A stretch of DNA of 64,000 bases from Poriferisodalis sp965116715 (GCA_965116715.1 OZ220724.1:310001-374000); one strand, 5' to 3'; counted from the stretch's first letter, positions 25,500-34,485 are shown. Numbers and translations are program-made. The notes: generated by a model not told the origin, from the sequence alone.

Positions 25500-26639
25500 A
25501 TGAAGCAGGCCGTTCGCGATCAGCTCGGTCGAATCGTCGCCGTTGCACTGCTGACCACCATTGTCTGGGCGTGGATCTGGCGGCCCCCGTTCAGCTGGAC
25601 CTTCGGCGTTCTGGTGCTTATCGGCACCGTCGGGGCCGGAATTGCCGACGGCCGCTACGCATTGCGGCGCATCGCCGGCGTCATCCCGGTGCTCGTCGGC
25701 GTGTCATTCGTGGTGTTCGCGCTGATGGCCAGCCTGCCCGGCGACCCCGCCATCAACATCCTGGGACCTGCGGCCACCGCCGACCAGATCGCCATCGTCC
25801 GCACCGAGCTGGGGCTCGACGAGCCGTTCTTCAACCGCTACGGCAACTGGCTGGGCGGCGTGCTGACGGGCGACCTCGGGACCTCGATCGTGCTGCGCGA
25901 GGACGTTGCCGACGGCATCTCGCGCTCGATGACCCCGACGCTGCAGATCATGGCGTACTCGGTGGTGCTGGCTCTCGGCTTTGCCATCCCGCTGGGCATC
26001 TGGGCCGGCTACCGGCAGGGAACCAAGACCGACGGCACGATCAACAACGTGATGCTGGGATTCCTGGCCACGCCCAACTTCGTGCTGGCCGTCATGCTCG
26101 TGCTCTTCTTCGCCATCGGGGGCCTCAGCGTGGCGGGCAACGAGATCGGGTTCCGCGCGCTTCCCGCGGCGCGCTATGTGCCGCTCGGCGAGGACGTGGT
26201 GCTGCACTTCAAGCACATGCTGCTGCCGTCGCTGGCCTTGGCGATGGGCCAGGCGGCGGTGTTCATGCGCTTGCTGCGGTCGGACATGATCGCCACGCTG
26301 CGCCTGCCGTTCATCGACCTGGCTCGCAGCAAGGGGCTGCCGACGCGGCGGATCCTGTGGCGGCACGCGCTGCGGCCGTCGAGCTTCACGCTGCTGACGG
26401 TGGTGGGGCTGACCGTCGGCCTGCTCATCGGCGGCGCGCTGATCATCGAGTTCATCTTCACGATCCCGGGAGTCGGTGCGTACATCTTCCTGGGCGTGAC
26501 CCAACGAGATTTCATCGCCGTGCAGGGAGGCGTGCTGGTGATCTCGACGCTGTACATCGTCGTGCTCACCATGTCCGACTTCTTGTACCTGGCGCTGGAT
26601 CCTCGGCTGCGCGGCCGGGAGGTGGGCACTCGTGCGTAA
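25500..26639 (+). CDS. ABC transporter permease, DppB-like
   Basis: A 379-residue inner-membrane permease of a peptide/nickel-type importer. The first 55 residues hold two extra hydrophobic stretches (IVAVALLTTIVWAWIW, FGVLVLIGTVGAGIA). The standard DppB fold follows, starting at YALRRIAGVIPVLVGVSFVVFALM, with LPGDPA and TELGLDEPFFNRY. The coupling loop to the ATPase is near IDLARSKGLPTRRILWRHALRP. A run of Gs precedes the ATG at 25500. It overlaps the next permease gene by 8 bases. Confidence 0.9.
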   Translation: MKQAVRDQLGRIVAVALLTTIVWAWIWRPPFSWTFGVLVLIGTVGAGIADGRYALRRIAGVIPVLVGVSFVVFALMASLPGDPAINILGPAATADQIAIVRTELGLDEPFFNRYGNWLGGVLTGDLGTSIVLREDVADGISRSMTPTLQIMAYSVVLALGFAIPLGIWAGYRQGTKTDGTINNVMLGFLATPNFVLAVMLVLFFAIGGLSVAGNEIGFRALPAARYVPLGEDVVLHFKHMLLPSLALAMGQAAVFMRLLRSDMIATLRLPFIDLARSKGLPTRRILWRHALRPSSFTLLTVVGLTVGLLIGGALIIEFIFTIPGVGAYIFLGVTQRDFIAVQGGVLVISTLYIVVLTMSDFLYLALDPRLRGREVGTRA

Positions 26640-27462
26640 GCGTCTGGGTTTCGTCTTCTGGCTGGCGGTGGTCTATCTCGTCGTGCTCGCCGTGGCCGCC
26701 GTGTTCGCTGACGTGCTGCCCATCAAGGATCCAGCCGAGACCTTCCCGGGCACGTCCAAGCAAGGGCCCAGCCTGTCTCACTGGTTCGGCAACGACGGGG
26801 TCGGCAGGGATGTGTTCAGCCGTGTCATCTACGGCGCACAGGTGAGCCTGGTGATCTCGACCGTCGGCACGGTGCTGGCGCTGATCATCGGCGGCCTGCT
26901 GGGCATGGTCTCGGGGTACTACGGCAGCCGCGTCGACCGCTGGCTGACGGCGACGCTGAACGCGTCGCTGGTGATCCCGCCGCTGATCCTGTTCCTTGCG
27001 TTGGTGCTGTTCCTGGACTCCGAGGCCAAGCGACGCATCTTCATTTTGGTGTTCACCTTCGTGCTGCTGTCGATCGCACCCATCGCACGAGTGGTGCGTG
27101 CCGCGACGTTGAGCTGGGCAGGGCAGGACTTCGTGCTCGCCGCCAGGACGCTCGGGGCCCGGGACGGCAGGGTGCTGTTCCGCGAGATCCTGCCGAACGT
27201 GGCGCCCTCGTTCGTCAGCTACTCGCTCATCATCATGGCGGGCCTGATCGTCGTGGAGGGCTCGGTGGCGTTCCTGGGCTTGAGCGTCCCGCCGCCGACG
27301 CCCACCTGGGGCGACATGATCAACAAGGGGCGCACGAACCTCGATGTCGCCGCGCACATCAGCCTGATGCCGGCCATCGTCATGTTCGTGACGGTGCTGG
27401 CGCTCAATTTCGTGGGCGACAAGCTGCAGCAGTACTTCGAGCCGCGGGAGTCGGTGCTGTGA
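26632..27462 (+). CDS. ABC transporter permease, DppC-like
   Basis: A 276-residue second permease: an N-terminal helix (FVFWLAVVYLVVLAVAAVFA), a periplasmic segment with HWFGNDGVGRDVFSRVIYGAQ, and a five-helix core with the EAA-like loop DFVLAARTLGARDGRVLFREILPN. The GTG start overlaps the upstream gene by eight bases, with GGGAGG upstream. It forms the translocation channel with the DppB-like permease. Confidence 0.92.
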   Translation: MRKRLGFVFWLAVVYLVVLAVAAVFADVLPIKDPAETFPGTSKQGPSLSHWFGNDGVGRDVFSRVIYGAQVSLVISTVGTVLALIIGGLLGMVSGYYGSRVDRWLTATLNASLVIPPLILFLALVLFLDSEAKRRIFILVFTFVLLSIAPIARVVRAATLSWAGQDFVLAARTLGARDGRVLFREILPNVAPSFVSYSLIIMAGLIVVEGSVAFLGLSVPPPTPTWGDMINKGRTNLDVAAHISLMPAIVMFVTVLALNFVGDKLQQYFEPRESVL

Positions 27463-27489
27463 GGAGCGGGCTGTGAGGGCGGGTTACTG

Positions 27490-29202
27490 ATGGCGGGCAG
27501 CGGCAACGCCCACCTGCGCCCCGAGGCGCTGTTGAGCGCGCGGGACGTGGTGGTCGAGTTCCCCGCGGCCGGCGGCCGCACGGTGCATGCCGTCTCGGGC
27601 GTGTCGCTCGACCTGGTGGAGGGCGAGACCCTTGGGCTGGTCGGCGAGTCGGGCTGCGGCAAGAGCACGACGGGGCGGGCCATCCTGCAGCTGCCAGGGC
27701 CGACATCGGGCACCGTTCAGCTCGACGGCCAGGAGCTGACCGAGCTGGACGAAGACGCCATACGCGAGGTGCGTCCCCGGCTGCAGATGATCTACCAGGA
27801 TCCGATCTCGTCGCTGAACCCCCGGCGCCGCGTGCGCGACATCATCGCCGAGCCGCTGTTCATCGCCCTCGAGAACGTGTCGAGGCGAACTGCCATGGCC
27901 GTGTGGCAGGACCGCATCGGCGAGCTGCTGCAGAACCTGTTGCGGCGAGCCTCAGCACCGATGCGCATCGTGGGCCTGCTGGCCTCGGTGGCCTTCGTGC
28001 TGTGGATCCTGTCAGAGACCGTCGAGGAGCGCGCTGCTGAGCCGTGGCTGGGGTGGACGCAGGTGCCTGCTGCGGTCATCGGCTTCCCGTCGCTGGCGCT
28101 GCTGCTGCTGGCCGCTGCCATCGCTCTCTTGCTCGGACTGACCTGGGTGCTGCTGGCAGTGATGCTGCCGTTCAGCTTGATGTCACGCCAGTTCGGCGAG
28201 GTCTCCAGTGCCGTCGGGCTGGCGGGTGTGGTGGTCACCACTGGCGCCAGCGCGTTCATGCTGTGGCGCACCTGGTCGAGTTTCGGGGGCTGGGCGCAGT
28301 GGCTGAATTCCGGCGGGCTGATCTTGCTCACCGCCGTACTGGCGGTGTGGCTCGCGATGTCAGCCGTGAGGCCCGAGCGAGCCGGTGCCAGTGGTGTCGC
28401 CACGACGCTGAGCGCCATGGTGGTGCTGCAGGTGTTCTATGTCGCCGGTCTGGACGGCGGCATCAAGCTGGTCGTGCTGGTGGCATCGGCGGCGGTCGAC
28501 GCGCTCCTGTTCCGCTGGGTGCTGCGGCGCTACCGGGCGAATCGCGACGCCGAGCGCGAACGGGCCGAGCCGCGTGTGCGGGAGGTGCTCGACTATGTCG
28601 GCATCAATCCCGACGATGCCTTGGACCGGCGACCGTGGGAATTCTCGGGCGGGCAGGCACAGCGACTGTCGATTGCACGGGCACTCGTCAGCGTGCCCCA
28701 GGTGATCATCTGCGACGAGCCCGTCTCCTCGCTGGACGTCTCGGTGCAGGCGCAGATTCTCAACCTGCTCGAAGACCTCAAGCACCTGATGGGCCTGACG
28801 TTGATCTTCATTGCGCATGACCTGGCGGTGGTCAAGAACGTGAGCGACCGGGTGGCGGTCATGTACCTGGGCAAGCTGTGCGAGGTCAGCGAGCCCGATG
28901 CCATGTTCGCCGAGCCCGCCCATCCGTACACGGAGATGCTGCTGGCAGCGATCCCGCAGCCAGATCCAACAGCAGAACTGGGGTCGGGACGTATCGGCGG
29001 GGAGCTGCCCTCGCCGATGGACCCCCCGTCGGGTTGCCGTTTCCGCACACGCTGCCCGCACGCTGCTGAGCGCTGCGCAGCCGAAGAGCCCGAGATGCGC
29101 GAGATTCTTCCCGGCCGGTTCGTCGCGTGCCATACACCGCTGGTCGGCGAGCATGCACTCGAACGCGTCGAGATGGCGCCGTCAGGTCGGGACGCATCGT
29201 GA
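27490..29202 (+). CDS. ABC transporter ATPase (DppF-like) with an inserted transmembrane domain
   Basis: A 570-residue oligopeptide-type ATPase split by membrane sequence. Residues 1-150 give the normal start: Walker A GESGCGKST at 52-60, and a Q-loop region QMIYQDPISSLNPRRRVRD near 99-117. Residues about 158-344 form six or seven hydrophobic helices (for example VGLLASVAFVLWILS, LALLLLAAAIALLLG, LILLTAVLAVWLAM, LVVLVASAAVDALLF). The ATPase then resumes with the signature FSGGQ at 385-389, Walker B VIICDE at 405-410, the H-loop IAHD at 441-444 and the oligopeptide C-terminal cysteine motif CRFRTRCPHAAERC. The frame is unbroken and every ATPase motif is present. The insertion lies in the helical subdomain, which contacts the permeases. 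GTGA overlap with the next gene. Confidence 0.9.
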   Translation: MAGSGNAHLRPEALLSARDVVVEFPAAGGRTVHAVSGVSLDLVEGETLGLVGESGCGKSTTGRAILQLPGPTSGTVQLDGQELTELDEDAIREVRPRLQMIYQDPISSLNPRRRVRDIIAEPLFIALENVSRRTAMAVWQDRIGELLQNLLRRASAPMRIVGLLASVAFVLWILSETVEERAAEPWLGWTQVPAAVIGFPSLALLLLAAAIALLLGLTWVLLAVMLPFSLMSRQFGEVSSAVGLAGVVVTTGASAFMLWRTWSSFGGWAQWLNSGGLILLTAVLAVWLAMSAVRPERAGASGVATTLSAMVVLQVFYVAGLDGGIKLVVLVASAAVDALLFRWVLRRYRANRDAERERAEPRVREVLDYVGINPDDALDRRPWEFSGGQAQRLSIARALVSVPQVIICDEPVSSLDVSVQAQILNLLEDLKHLMGLTLIFIAHDLAVVKNVSDRVAVMYLGKLCEVSEPDAMFAEPAHPYTEMLLAAIPQPDPTAELGSGRIGGELPSPMDPPSGCRFRTRCPHAAERCAAEEPEMREILPGRFVACHTPLVGEHALERVEMAPSGRDAS

Positions 29203-30320
29203 CCGAGGCGCCCCTGCTCGAAGTTGCCGACTTGCGCACTGCGTTTCACACCGCTGCCGGCCCGCTGGTAGCGGTCGACGGGGTCGAGTGGTCCCTGCGC
29301 AGCGGCGCTCGCCTCGGCGTGGTGGGGGAGTCGGGCTCTGGCAAGTCGGTGATGTCGCGCTCGATCATGCGGCTGCTGCCCAAATCGAGGGTGACGTCGA
29401 CGGGCGAGGTCACCTTCGACGGCATCGACATGATGTCGCTGGGCCGCCGGGAGCTGCTCGAGATGTGGGGTCCGCAGCTCTCGATGGTCTTCCAGGACCC
29501 GCTCGGCTCGCTCAACCCGGTGATGAAGATCGGCAAGCAGGTGGGTGAGGGCCTGCGTGTGCATCGAGATCTCTCGGCCCGTGCTGCACGCAATGCAGCG
29601 CTCGACCTGCTCGAAGAGGTGGGCATTCCCGAGCCGCACCGGCGCATCGACGAATACCCCCATCAGCTCTCGGGCGGGATGCGCCAGCGCATCGTGATCG
29701 CCATCGCCTTGGCGTGCAGCCCTCGCCTGCTCATCGCGGACGAGCCCACCACGGCGCTGGACGTCACCGTTCAGGCACAGATCTTGGACCTCCTCGAAAC
29801 CGAGCGTGCCGAGCGTGACATGTCGCTGGTGCTCATCACCCATGATCTCGGCATCGTCGCGGGACGCACCGACGAGATCATCGTGATGTACGCGGGGCGC
29901 ATCGTGGAGCGCGCCCCGACCAAGACGCTGTTCCGGGACATGAAGATGCCCTACACCGAGGCGCTGTTCCGGTCCATTCCGAAAGTGACCGATGACAGCC
30001 ATGCGCGCCTGGAGATCATCGGCGGCCAGCCGCCCCAGATGACGCACCTCCCGACTGGCTGCAAGTTCGCGCCCCGCTGCAAGTACGCGCAGGACCTGTG
30101 CCGCACCGAGGAGCCGGCGCTCATCGAGGTGCCGACGCCGGCGCCATCCCGGTCTGTCGTCGCCGGTGACGGCGATGACAGTGAGTCAGACCCGGACGCA
30201 GGCACCCACCTGTACCGCTGCTTCTACCCGGTCGGCACGCCCGAAGCGGCAGAGGCACTCGAGCGCAACCTCGCATCGGGCCGGGTCAGCGAAGCCGGAG
30301 TCGTCATCAACCCCACCTGA
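29199..30320 (+). CDS. ABC transporter ATPase, DppD-like
   Basis: A 373-residue ATPase with the normal oligopeptide-importer architecture: Walker A GESGSGKS, Q-loop MVFQDPLGSLNP, signature LSGGM, Walker B LLIADEPTTALD, the H-loop ITHD, and the C-terminal domain with CKFAPRCKYAQDLC. A further cysteine sits in YRCFYPVGTPEAAEAL. The GTG start overlaps the previous stop (GTGA). It pairs with the membrane-inserted ATPase, giving the usual D/F heterodimer but with the order reversed. Confidence 0.92.
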   Translation: MTEAPLLEVADLRTAFHTAAGPLVAVDGVEWSLRSGARLGVVGESGSGKSVMSRSIMRLLPKSRVTSTGEVTFDGIDMMSLGRRELLEMWGPQLSMVFQDPLGSLNPVMKIGKQVGEGLRVHRDLSARAARNAALDLLEEVGIPEPHRRIDEYPHQLSGGMRQRIVIAIALACSPRLLIADEPTTALDVTVQAQILDLLETERAERDMSLVLITHDLGIVAGRTDEIIVMYAGRIVERAPTKTLFRDMKMPYTEALFRSIPKVTDDSHARLEIIGGQPPQMTHLPTGCKFAPRCKYAQDLCRTEEPALIEVPTPAPSRSVVAGDGDDSESDPDAGTHLYRCFYPVGTPEAAEALERNLASGRVSEAGVVINPT

Positions 30321-30372
30321 CCACAGCGCCGAAGCAGGCACCGGCCGGCGCAGGCGACAGCGCCTCAGGCGG

Positions 30373-30942
30373 TTATGCGGGGGCTTCTTCGTACCAGTCC
30401 TGGGCGTGGTGCAGGAGGTAGTCGCAGATCTTGGTGCACAGGTCGAAGGGCTCGCACATATCGTCCTCGCCGCGCAGCAGCGCTTGGAGCGACAGCTCCC
30501 GGCGGGCCACGATCATCAACGTCCGCTTGGCTGGGTCGGTCACCGAGGTCAGCGAGTCGATGGCCGACACCTCCACGGGCAGGGCCGTGCCGCCCAGTCC
30601 GGCGAGGTCGGTGGCCAGCACCAGCATGTCGGGGCTGTGATCGAGCGGCGGCAGCGCCCAGGTGAAGTGCAGCGGCAGCCAGAATTCGTCGGGGGGAAGA
30701 TCGTCCTCGGGCGTCGCCCACAGCACGTCCTCGAACGACAGCATCGTGCGCGGGTCGACCTCCAGCGTGAGGTGCAGGTCGAGCGGGCCCCCGCAGGCCT
30801 CTGCGGGGTGCAGGTCGACCTCCCAGGTCTGGCGCAGGCTGTAGGTCTCGATGAACTGGCGTTCGTCGTGGATGTGAAACCCGTGCGCGTGCGCATGGTC
30901 TTTCAGGCTTGCCACATAGCCGGCGATGTCGATGGCTGCCAT
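30373..30942 (-). CDS. Hypothetical protein
   Basis: A 189-residue acidic soluble protein that I do not recognise. It has no signal or membrane segment. Notable pieces are HFTWALPPLDHSPD, the histidine-rich start HAHAHGFHIHDER, and the C-terminal LCTKICDYLLHHAQDW. The ATG at 30942 has GGGGAG 7 bases upstream, a good ribosome site. It converges on the ABC operon and is divergent from the inositol-phosphatase-like gene. Confidence 0.65.
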   Translation of the reverse strand: MAAIDIAGYVASLKDHAHAHGFHIHDERQFIETYSLRQTWEVDLHPAEACGGPLDLHLTLEVDPRTMLSFEDVLWATPEDDLPPDEFWLPLHFTWALPPLDHSPDMLVLATDLAGLGGTALPVEVSAIDSLTSVTDPAKRTLMIVARRELSLQALLRGEDDMCEPFDLCTKICDYLLHHAQDWYEEAPA

Positions 30943-31051
30943 CAGGACGCTCCCCGCGCGGCGCTGACACGTTGCGCGGAGGCTATAGCGCAGTGAGGTG
31001 TCGTCGTCTCCGAATTACCGCGGATCCTGCTCAGCAGCACTGCTCGCTGGC

Positions 31052-31057
31052 TACCTT
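31052..31057 (+). promoter_or_regulatory. -10 element of leaderless inositol-phosphatase-like gene
   Basis: TACCTT followed after six bases by the ATG at 31064, with no ribosome site between them. Confidence 0.5.
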
Positions 31058-31063
31058 GATCCG

Positions 31064-31888
31064 ATGCCGTCCGCTTCCGCAGCCGTCCAGGAGTGGATCG
31101 GCCTGCTGCGCCAGACGGCCGACGCTGTTCAGGCGGCGCTCGCAACCTTCGACCGCTGGCACGACGGCGGCGACCGACCGGATCAGTATGCGCTGGACCA
31201 GGTGGCCGATGCTGCGGCGCTCGAGGTGCTCGACGCTGCCGGCGTGGGCGTACTGAGCGAAGAGTCGGGCTTGCGTGGGGGCAACGGCGCCAGCACCGTC
31301 ATCATCGATCCAGTCGACGGCTCGACCAATGCCTCGCGGGGCATCCCGCACTACTGCATCAGCCTCTGTGTCGTGGACAGCAGCGATACGGCTATCAACT
31401 CGCTCAAGGCGGGAGTCGGGGTCGGCGGTGCGACGCCGGTGGCGGGCCTGGTGCGCCATCTCGTCTCGGGCGAGGAGTTCACGGCCACGGCTGGCGGCGG
31501 CGCGCATCGCAACGGCCAGCCGATCGGCCCGAGCGGCCGCACGAGCGGCGAGCGGGCTGTCGTTGGCGTCTCGGGTCGCCCCGGCGCCGATCTTTCGGTC
31601 TGGCAGGTGCGAGTGCTGGGTTCTGCCGCGCTGGACCTGTGCGCGGTGGCCTGCGGCCGGCTTGATGCCTACCTCGACCTCAACTCGAATCACGGCGTCT
31701 GGGATTACGCCGCAGGCGTCCTTATCTGCACCGAAGCAGGCGCATGGACCGGCGAGGCCGACGGCAGGGAGCTCTTCCACCTCAGCCACAGCGAGCGCCG
31801 GGGGCCCATCGCTGCCAGCACGCCCGAACTGGCAGCACTGCTCGGACACGCTCGGCAGCCAGGGTCTGGCCGACACGACCGCCGGTAG
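31064..31888 (+). CDS. Inositol monophosphatase family protein
   Basis: A 274-residue Mg2+-dependent phosphatase of the IMPase/FBPase/CysQ superfamily. The metal-site motifs are LSEESG, IIDPVDGSTNASRGIPHY and the C-terminal VWDYAAGVLICTEAGA. The substrate (inositol phosphate, histidinol phosphate, PAP or fructose bisphosphate) cannot be told from sequence. Start chosen at the ATG preceded by a TACCTT box. Its stop is 21 bp upstream of tRNA-Val. Confidence 0.85.
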   Translation: MPSASAAVQEWIGLLRQTADAVQAALATFDRWHDGGDRPDQYALDQVADAAALEVLDAAGVGVLSEESGLRGGNGASTVIIDPVDGSTNASRGIPHYCISLCVVDSSDTAINSLKAGVGVGGATPVAGLVRHLVSGEEFTATAGGGAHRNGQPIGPSGRTSGERAVVGVSGRPGADLSVWQVRVLGSAALDLCAVACGRLDAYLDLNSNHGVWDYAAGVLICTEAGAWTGEADGRELFHLSHSERRGPIAASTPELAALLGHARQPGSGRHDRR

Positions 31889-31909
31889 CCTGCGAGGTCC
31901 GGCTGACGG

Positions 31910-31983
31910 GGGCGCTTAGCTCAGCTGGCGAGAGCACCTCCCTTACAAGGAGGGGGTCGCAGGTTCGAGTCCTGCAGCGCCCA
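31910..31983 (+). tRNA. tRNA-Val (TAC)
   Basis: A complete 74-base cloverleaf: acceptor GGGCGCT/AGCGCCC, D-arm GCTC...GAGC, anticodon loop CTTACAA (TAC), T-arm GCAGG-TTCGAGT-CCTGC, discriminator A. CCA is not encoded. Confidence 0.96.
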
Positions 31984-32027
31984 CCGACCTGCGCGGCGTC
32001 GCGCGTCGAATCGGCTCGCTCGCCGGC

Positions 32028-33161
32028 TCAGTAGATGCCGGGAACGATGCGGTAGGGGACACGTTCCTGGTACTCCGCCCATTTCTCGGGGCCGTACTTC
32101 TGCGCGCAGCGCCGGTCGTCGTCCATCTGCCGGTAGCTGAACAGCGCAAAGACGTACACCAGATACAGCCACGCCCACAGGTTGCCGAAGTGACCCCACG
32201 CCACGGCGAGGCCCAGCCCGTAGAACCCTTCGCCCAGGTAGTTGGGATGGCGCGATGCGCCCCAGAAGCCATTGCAGAGAATCTTGCGCTCGCCGGCCTC
32301 GATGATCTGGGGCTTGATGCCCAGAAACGGGCGCTCGGGCCAACGCTTAAACGTGTACTTCTGCATGTTGGCACCACGGCTGATGCACCAACCCGCCAGG
32401 TACAGCGCCGGTGCGCCGATGAGCCAGAGCGCACGCCAGCCCCCTACGTGGCCAGCATCGGGATGCGCTGCCATGCCCCACATCGGGATGATGAACATCC
32501 AGCCGTAGACGAACAGGCCGCCCCAGAACATCTTGAACCCGAGGCGCTCGTAAATGATGTCGAACGTGTAGAGCTGCACCCGCTCGAAGACGAAATAGTC
32601 GAAGACGTAGAGGGTGAAGAACGCTGCGAAGAGGTAGGCGCCCGGATTCGGGTTGTCGACGTTCTCGTAGTGCCAGACCGCGCCGGAGAAGGCGTTGAGC
32701 GACAGCATCGTGCCGCCCACCACGTAGAAGTACATCTTGAGATCGATGCGATTGTTGAAGAACTGCATCTCCTGGGCGCGGCCGAACCAACATGCCAGGA
32801 ACTTGTTCTTGACGTCGCCTTCGGGCTGGCTGAACACCGCGATCAGGGTCATGATGACCGCCAGCATCGTGCCGCCCGCCACGGCGTACAGCGATGAGCG
32901 GTAGAACCAGTCGCGTGGCATGCCGGTGAGTTCGAACCACCACAGCACTTGGGCCACCACAAAGACCGCCAGCCCGTTGAGGCGGTAGCTGCGGGGCTGG
33001 CCCGTCTCGGGGTCGATGACGTATCCGGGGACGCGCTTGCCGGGAATGACCAACTGCAGCACCCCGAACGCGGCCATCACGAACAGCGGTGTGAGAAATC
33101 CCAGCACCGCCTCGCCCGCCGTCAGCTCGACCAAGTGCTCTATGCCGAGCCACTCGAACAT
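32028..33161 (-). CDS. ERG4/ERG24-like sterol reductase family membrane protein (copy 1)
   Basis: A 377-residue polytopic membrane protein of the family containing delta-14 and delta-24(28) sterol reductases, lamin B receptor and 7-dehydrocholesterol reductase. About nine helices are visible. The C-terminal NADPH-binding core is diagnostic: GFWGASRHPNYLGE, then RQMDDDRRCAQKYGPEKWAEY and RVPYRIVPGIY. Bacterial members are uncommon, and their substrates may be sterols or other isoprenoids. It is the downstream copy of a tandem pair with identical length. The start ATG has AAGGAGG-like sequence just upstream. Confidence 0.85.
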   Translation of the reverse strand: MFEWLGIEHLVELTAGEAVLGFLTPLFVMAAFGVLQLVIPGKRVPGYVIDPETGQPRSYRLNGLAVFVVAQVLWWFELTGMPRDWFYRSSLYAVAGGTMLAVIMTLIAVFSQPEGDVKNKFLACWFGRAQEMQFFNNRIDLKMYFYVVGGTMLSLNAFSGAVWHYENVDNPNPGAYLFAAFFTLYVFDYFVFERVQLYTFDIIYERLGFKMFWGGLFVYGWMFIIPMWGMAAHPDAGHVGGWRALWLIGAPALYLAGWCISRGANMQKYTFKRWPERPFLGIKPQIIEAGERKILCNGFWGASRHPNYLGEGFYGLGLAVAWGHFGNLWAWLYLVYVFALFSYRQMDDDRRCAQKYGPEKWAEYQERVPYRIVPGIY

Positions 33162-33200
33162 CGGGTGCCTCCTTTCCGCTACCGGGCCAGCCGGCCGCCG

Positions 33201-34334
33201 CTAGAAGATGCCGGGAAGGATCCGGTACGGAACCCGGGCCTGGTATTCGGCCCATTTCTCTTCGCCGTACTTCTCCGCGCAGGCTCTGTCGTCCTCGAAC
33301 TGGCGGGGAACGAAGAAGGTCACGATGAGGATCAAGTAGCTCCAGGCCCACAGGTTGGTGAAGTGCCCGAACGCCAGCGCGTTGGACAGGCCGTACAGGG
33401 CCTCGCCGAAGTAGCCGAAGTGTCTCGCCTTCCCCCAGAACCCGCTGCACAGGATCTTGCGGTCGCCGGCCACGATGACCTCCGGCTTGATGCCGAGGAA
33501 GGGGCGATCGGGCCAGCGCTTGAACGTGTACTTCTGCATGTTGGAGCCGCGTGAGATCACCCAGCCCGCCACGAACAGCGCCGCGCTGCCGATCAGCCAG
33601 AAATACATCCAGCCGCCCGAGAATCCCGGATCGGGATGTTTCGCCAAGCCCCACAGCGGCAGCACGAACATCCAGCCCCACACGAAGGGCCCGCCCCACA
33701 CGAGCTTGAACCCGACGTTCTCGTGGATGAGGTCGTAGGTGTAGAGCTGGACCCGCTCCCACACGAAGTAGTCGAAGACGTAGAAGGAGTTGATGGCGAC
33801 GTACAGGATCAGGCCGGGGTTGACGTCGTCAACAAAGTCGACGTGCCAGGCAAGGCCCGACCACGCGTTGAGCGACAGCATCGTGCCGCCGACGATGTAG
33901 AAGTACATCTTCAGGTCGAAGCGGTTGTTGAAGAACTGCAACTCCTGCGCACGGCCGAGATAGAACGCCTTGAGCGGGTTCTTGTGCTCGCCGGGGGGCT
34001 GGGTGAACACCACGAAGGTCGTCGCGATGGCAGCGATGATCACGCCGCCCGCGATCGCGTACATGGTCGATTCGTAGAACCACTCCCGTGGCAGCCCGAA
34101 CAGCTCGAACGCCCAGATGATGTGCGCCAGGACGAACACCAGGATGCCGTTGAGCCGGTAGCTGCGGGGCTCGCCGGTCTCACGGTTGGTGGCGTAGCCC
34201 GTCACGCGGCGGGCGGGCAGGATCATGTGCGCCACGAAGACGAAAGCGCAGACGAACAGCGGCGTCAGGAAGCCCAGCACCGCCTCGCCGGCAGTCAATT
34301 CGAACAGATGGCCGATACCGAGCCAGTCGATCAT
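33201..34334 (-). CDS. ERG4/ERG24-like sterol reductase family membrane protein (copy 2)
   Basis: 377 residues from the ATG at 34334, closely similar throughout to the neighbour (for example RAQELQFFNNRFDLKMYFY and NMQKYTFKRWPDRPFLGIKP). The catalytic C-terminus is conserved except that HPNYLGE is replaced by HFGYFGE (GFWGKARHFGYFGEALYG). This changes the HPxY motif that binds cofactor in the ICMT/ERG4 superfamily, so the two copies probably differ in activity. The frame continues 79 codons upstream, but conservation and a GAAGGG site favour 34334. It lies 39 bp upstream of copy 1, probably as one transcript. Confidence 0.83.
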   Translation of the reverse strand: MIDWLGIGHLFELTAGEAVLGFLTPLFVCAFVFVAHMILPARRVTGYATNRETGEPRSYRLNGILVFVLAHIIWAFELFGLPREWFYESTMYAIAGGVIIAAIATTFVVFTQPPGEHKNPLKAFYLGRAQELQFFNNRFDLKMYFYIVGGTMLSLNAWSGLAWHVDFVDDVNPGLILYVAINSFYVFDYFVWERVQLYTYDLIHENVGFKLVWGGPFVWGWMFVLPLWGLAKHPDPGFSGGWMYFWLIGSAALFVAGWVISRGSNMQKYTFKRWPDRPFLGIKPEVIVAGDRKILCSGFWGKARHFGYFGEALYGLSNALAFGHFTNLWAWSYLILIVTFFVPRQFEDDRACAEKYGEEKWAEYQARVPYRILPGIF

Positions 34335-34412
34335 GGGCTGCAGCCCTTCTCTCGCTGATAGAGCCTTCGCGATTATTGCCCATCGCCGCTCGTGCCTTGC
34401 GGAAACAGGACC

Positions 34413-34485
34413 CGGCGGTTGCCCGCCCCGTGCTGATTGCTCGGCGGTTACCCGCCCCGTGTTGATTGCTCGGCGGTTACCCGCC
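34413..34485. repeat. 29-base tandem repeat, about 2.5 copies
   Basis: Units of the form CTCGGCGGTTACCCGCC followed by CCGTGTTGATTG, nearly identical. Each contains a short inverted repeat (GGCGG-TTAC-CCGCC). The array covers the stop of the thioesterase gene and the space before the sterol-reductase operon. The unit hairpins could help end transcription but have no U-tract. Confidence 0.8.

Noticed and set aside
27946..28543. The transmembrane insert as a separate gene
   Set aside because: No stop or start with a ribosome site separates it from the ATPase halves, and the downstream ATPase half would lack a Walker A motif on its own.
27490..29202. Membrane insertion in the ABC ATPase as an obvious assembly chimera
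   Set aside because: The frame is intact at both junctions, base composition is like the flanks, and all ATPase motifs remain. Reads should still be checked.
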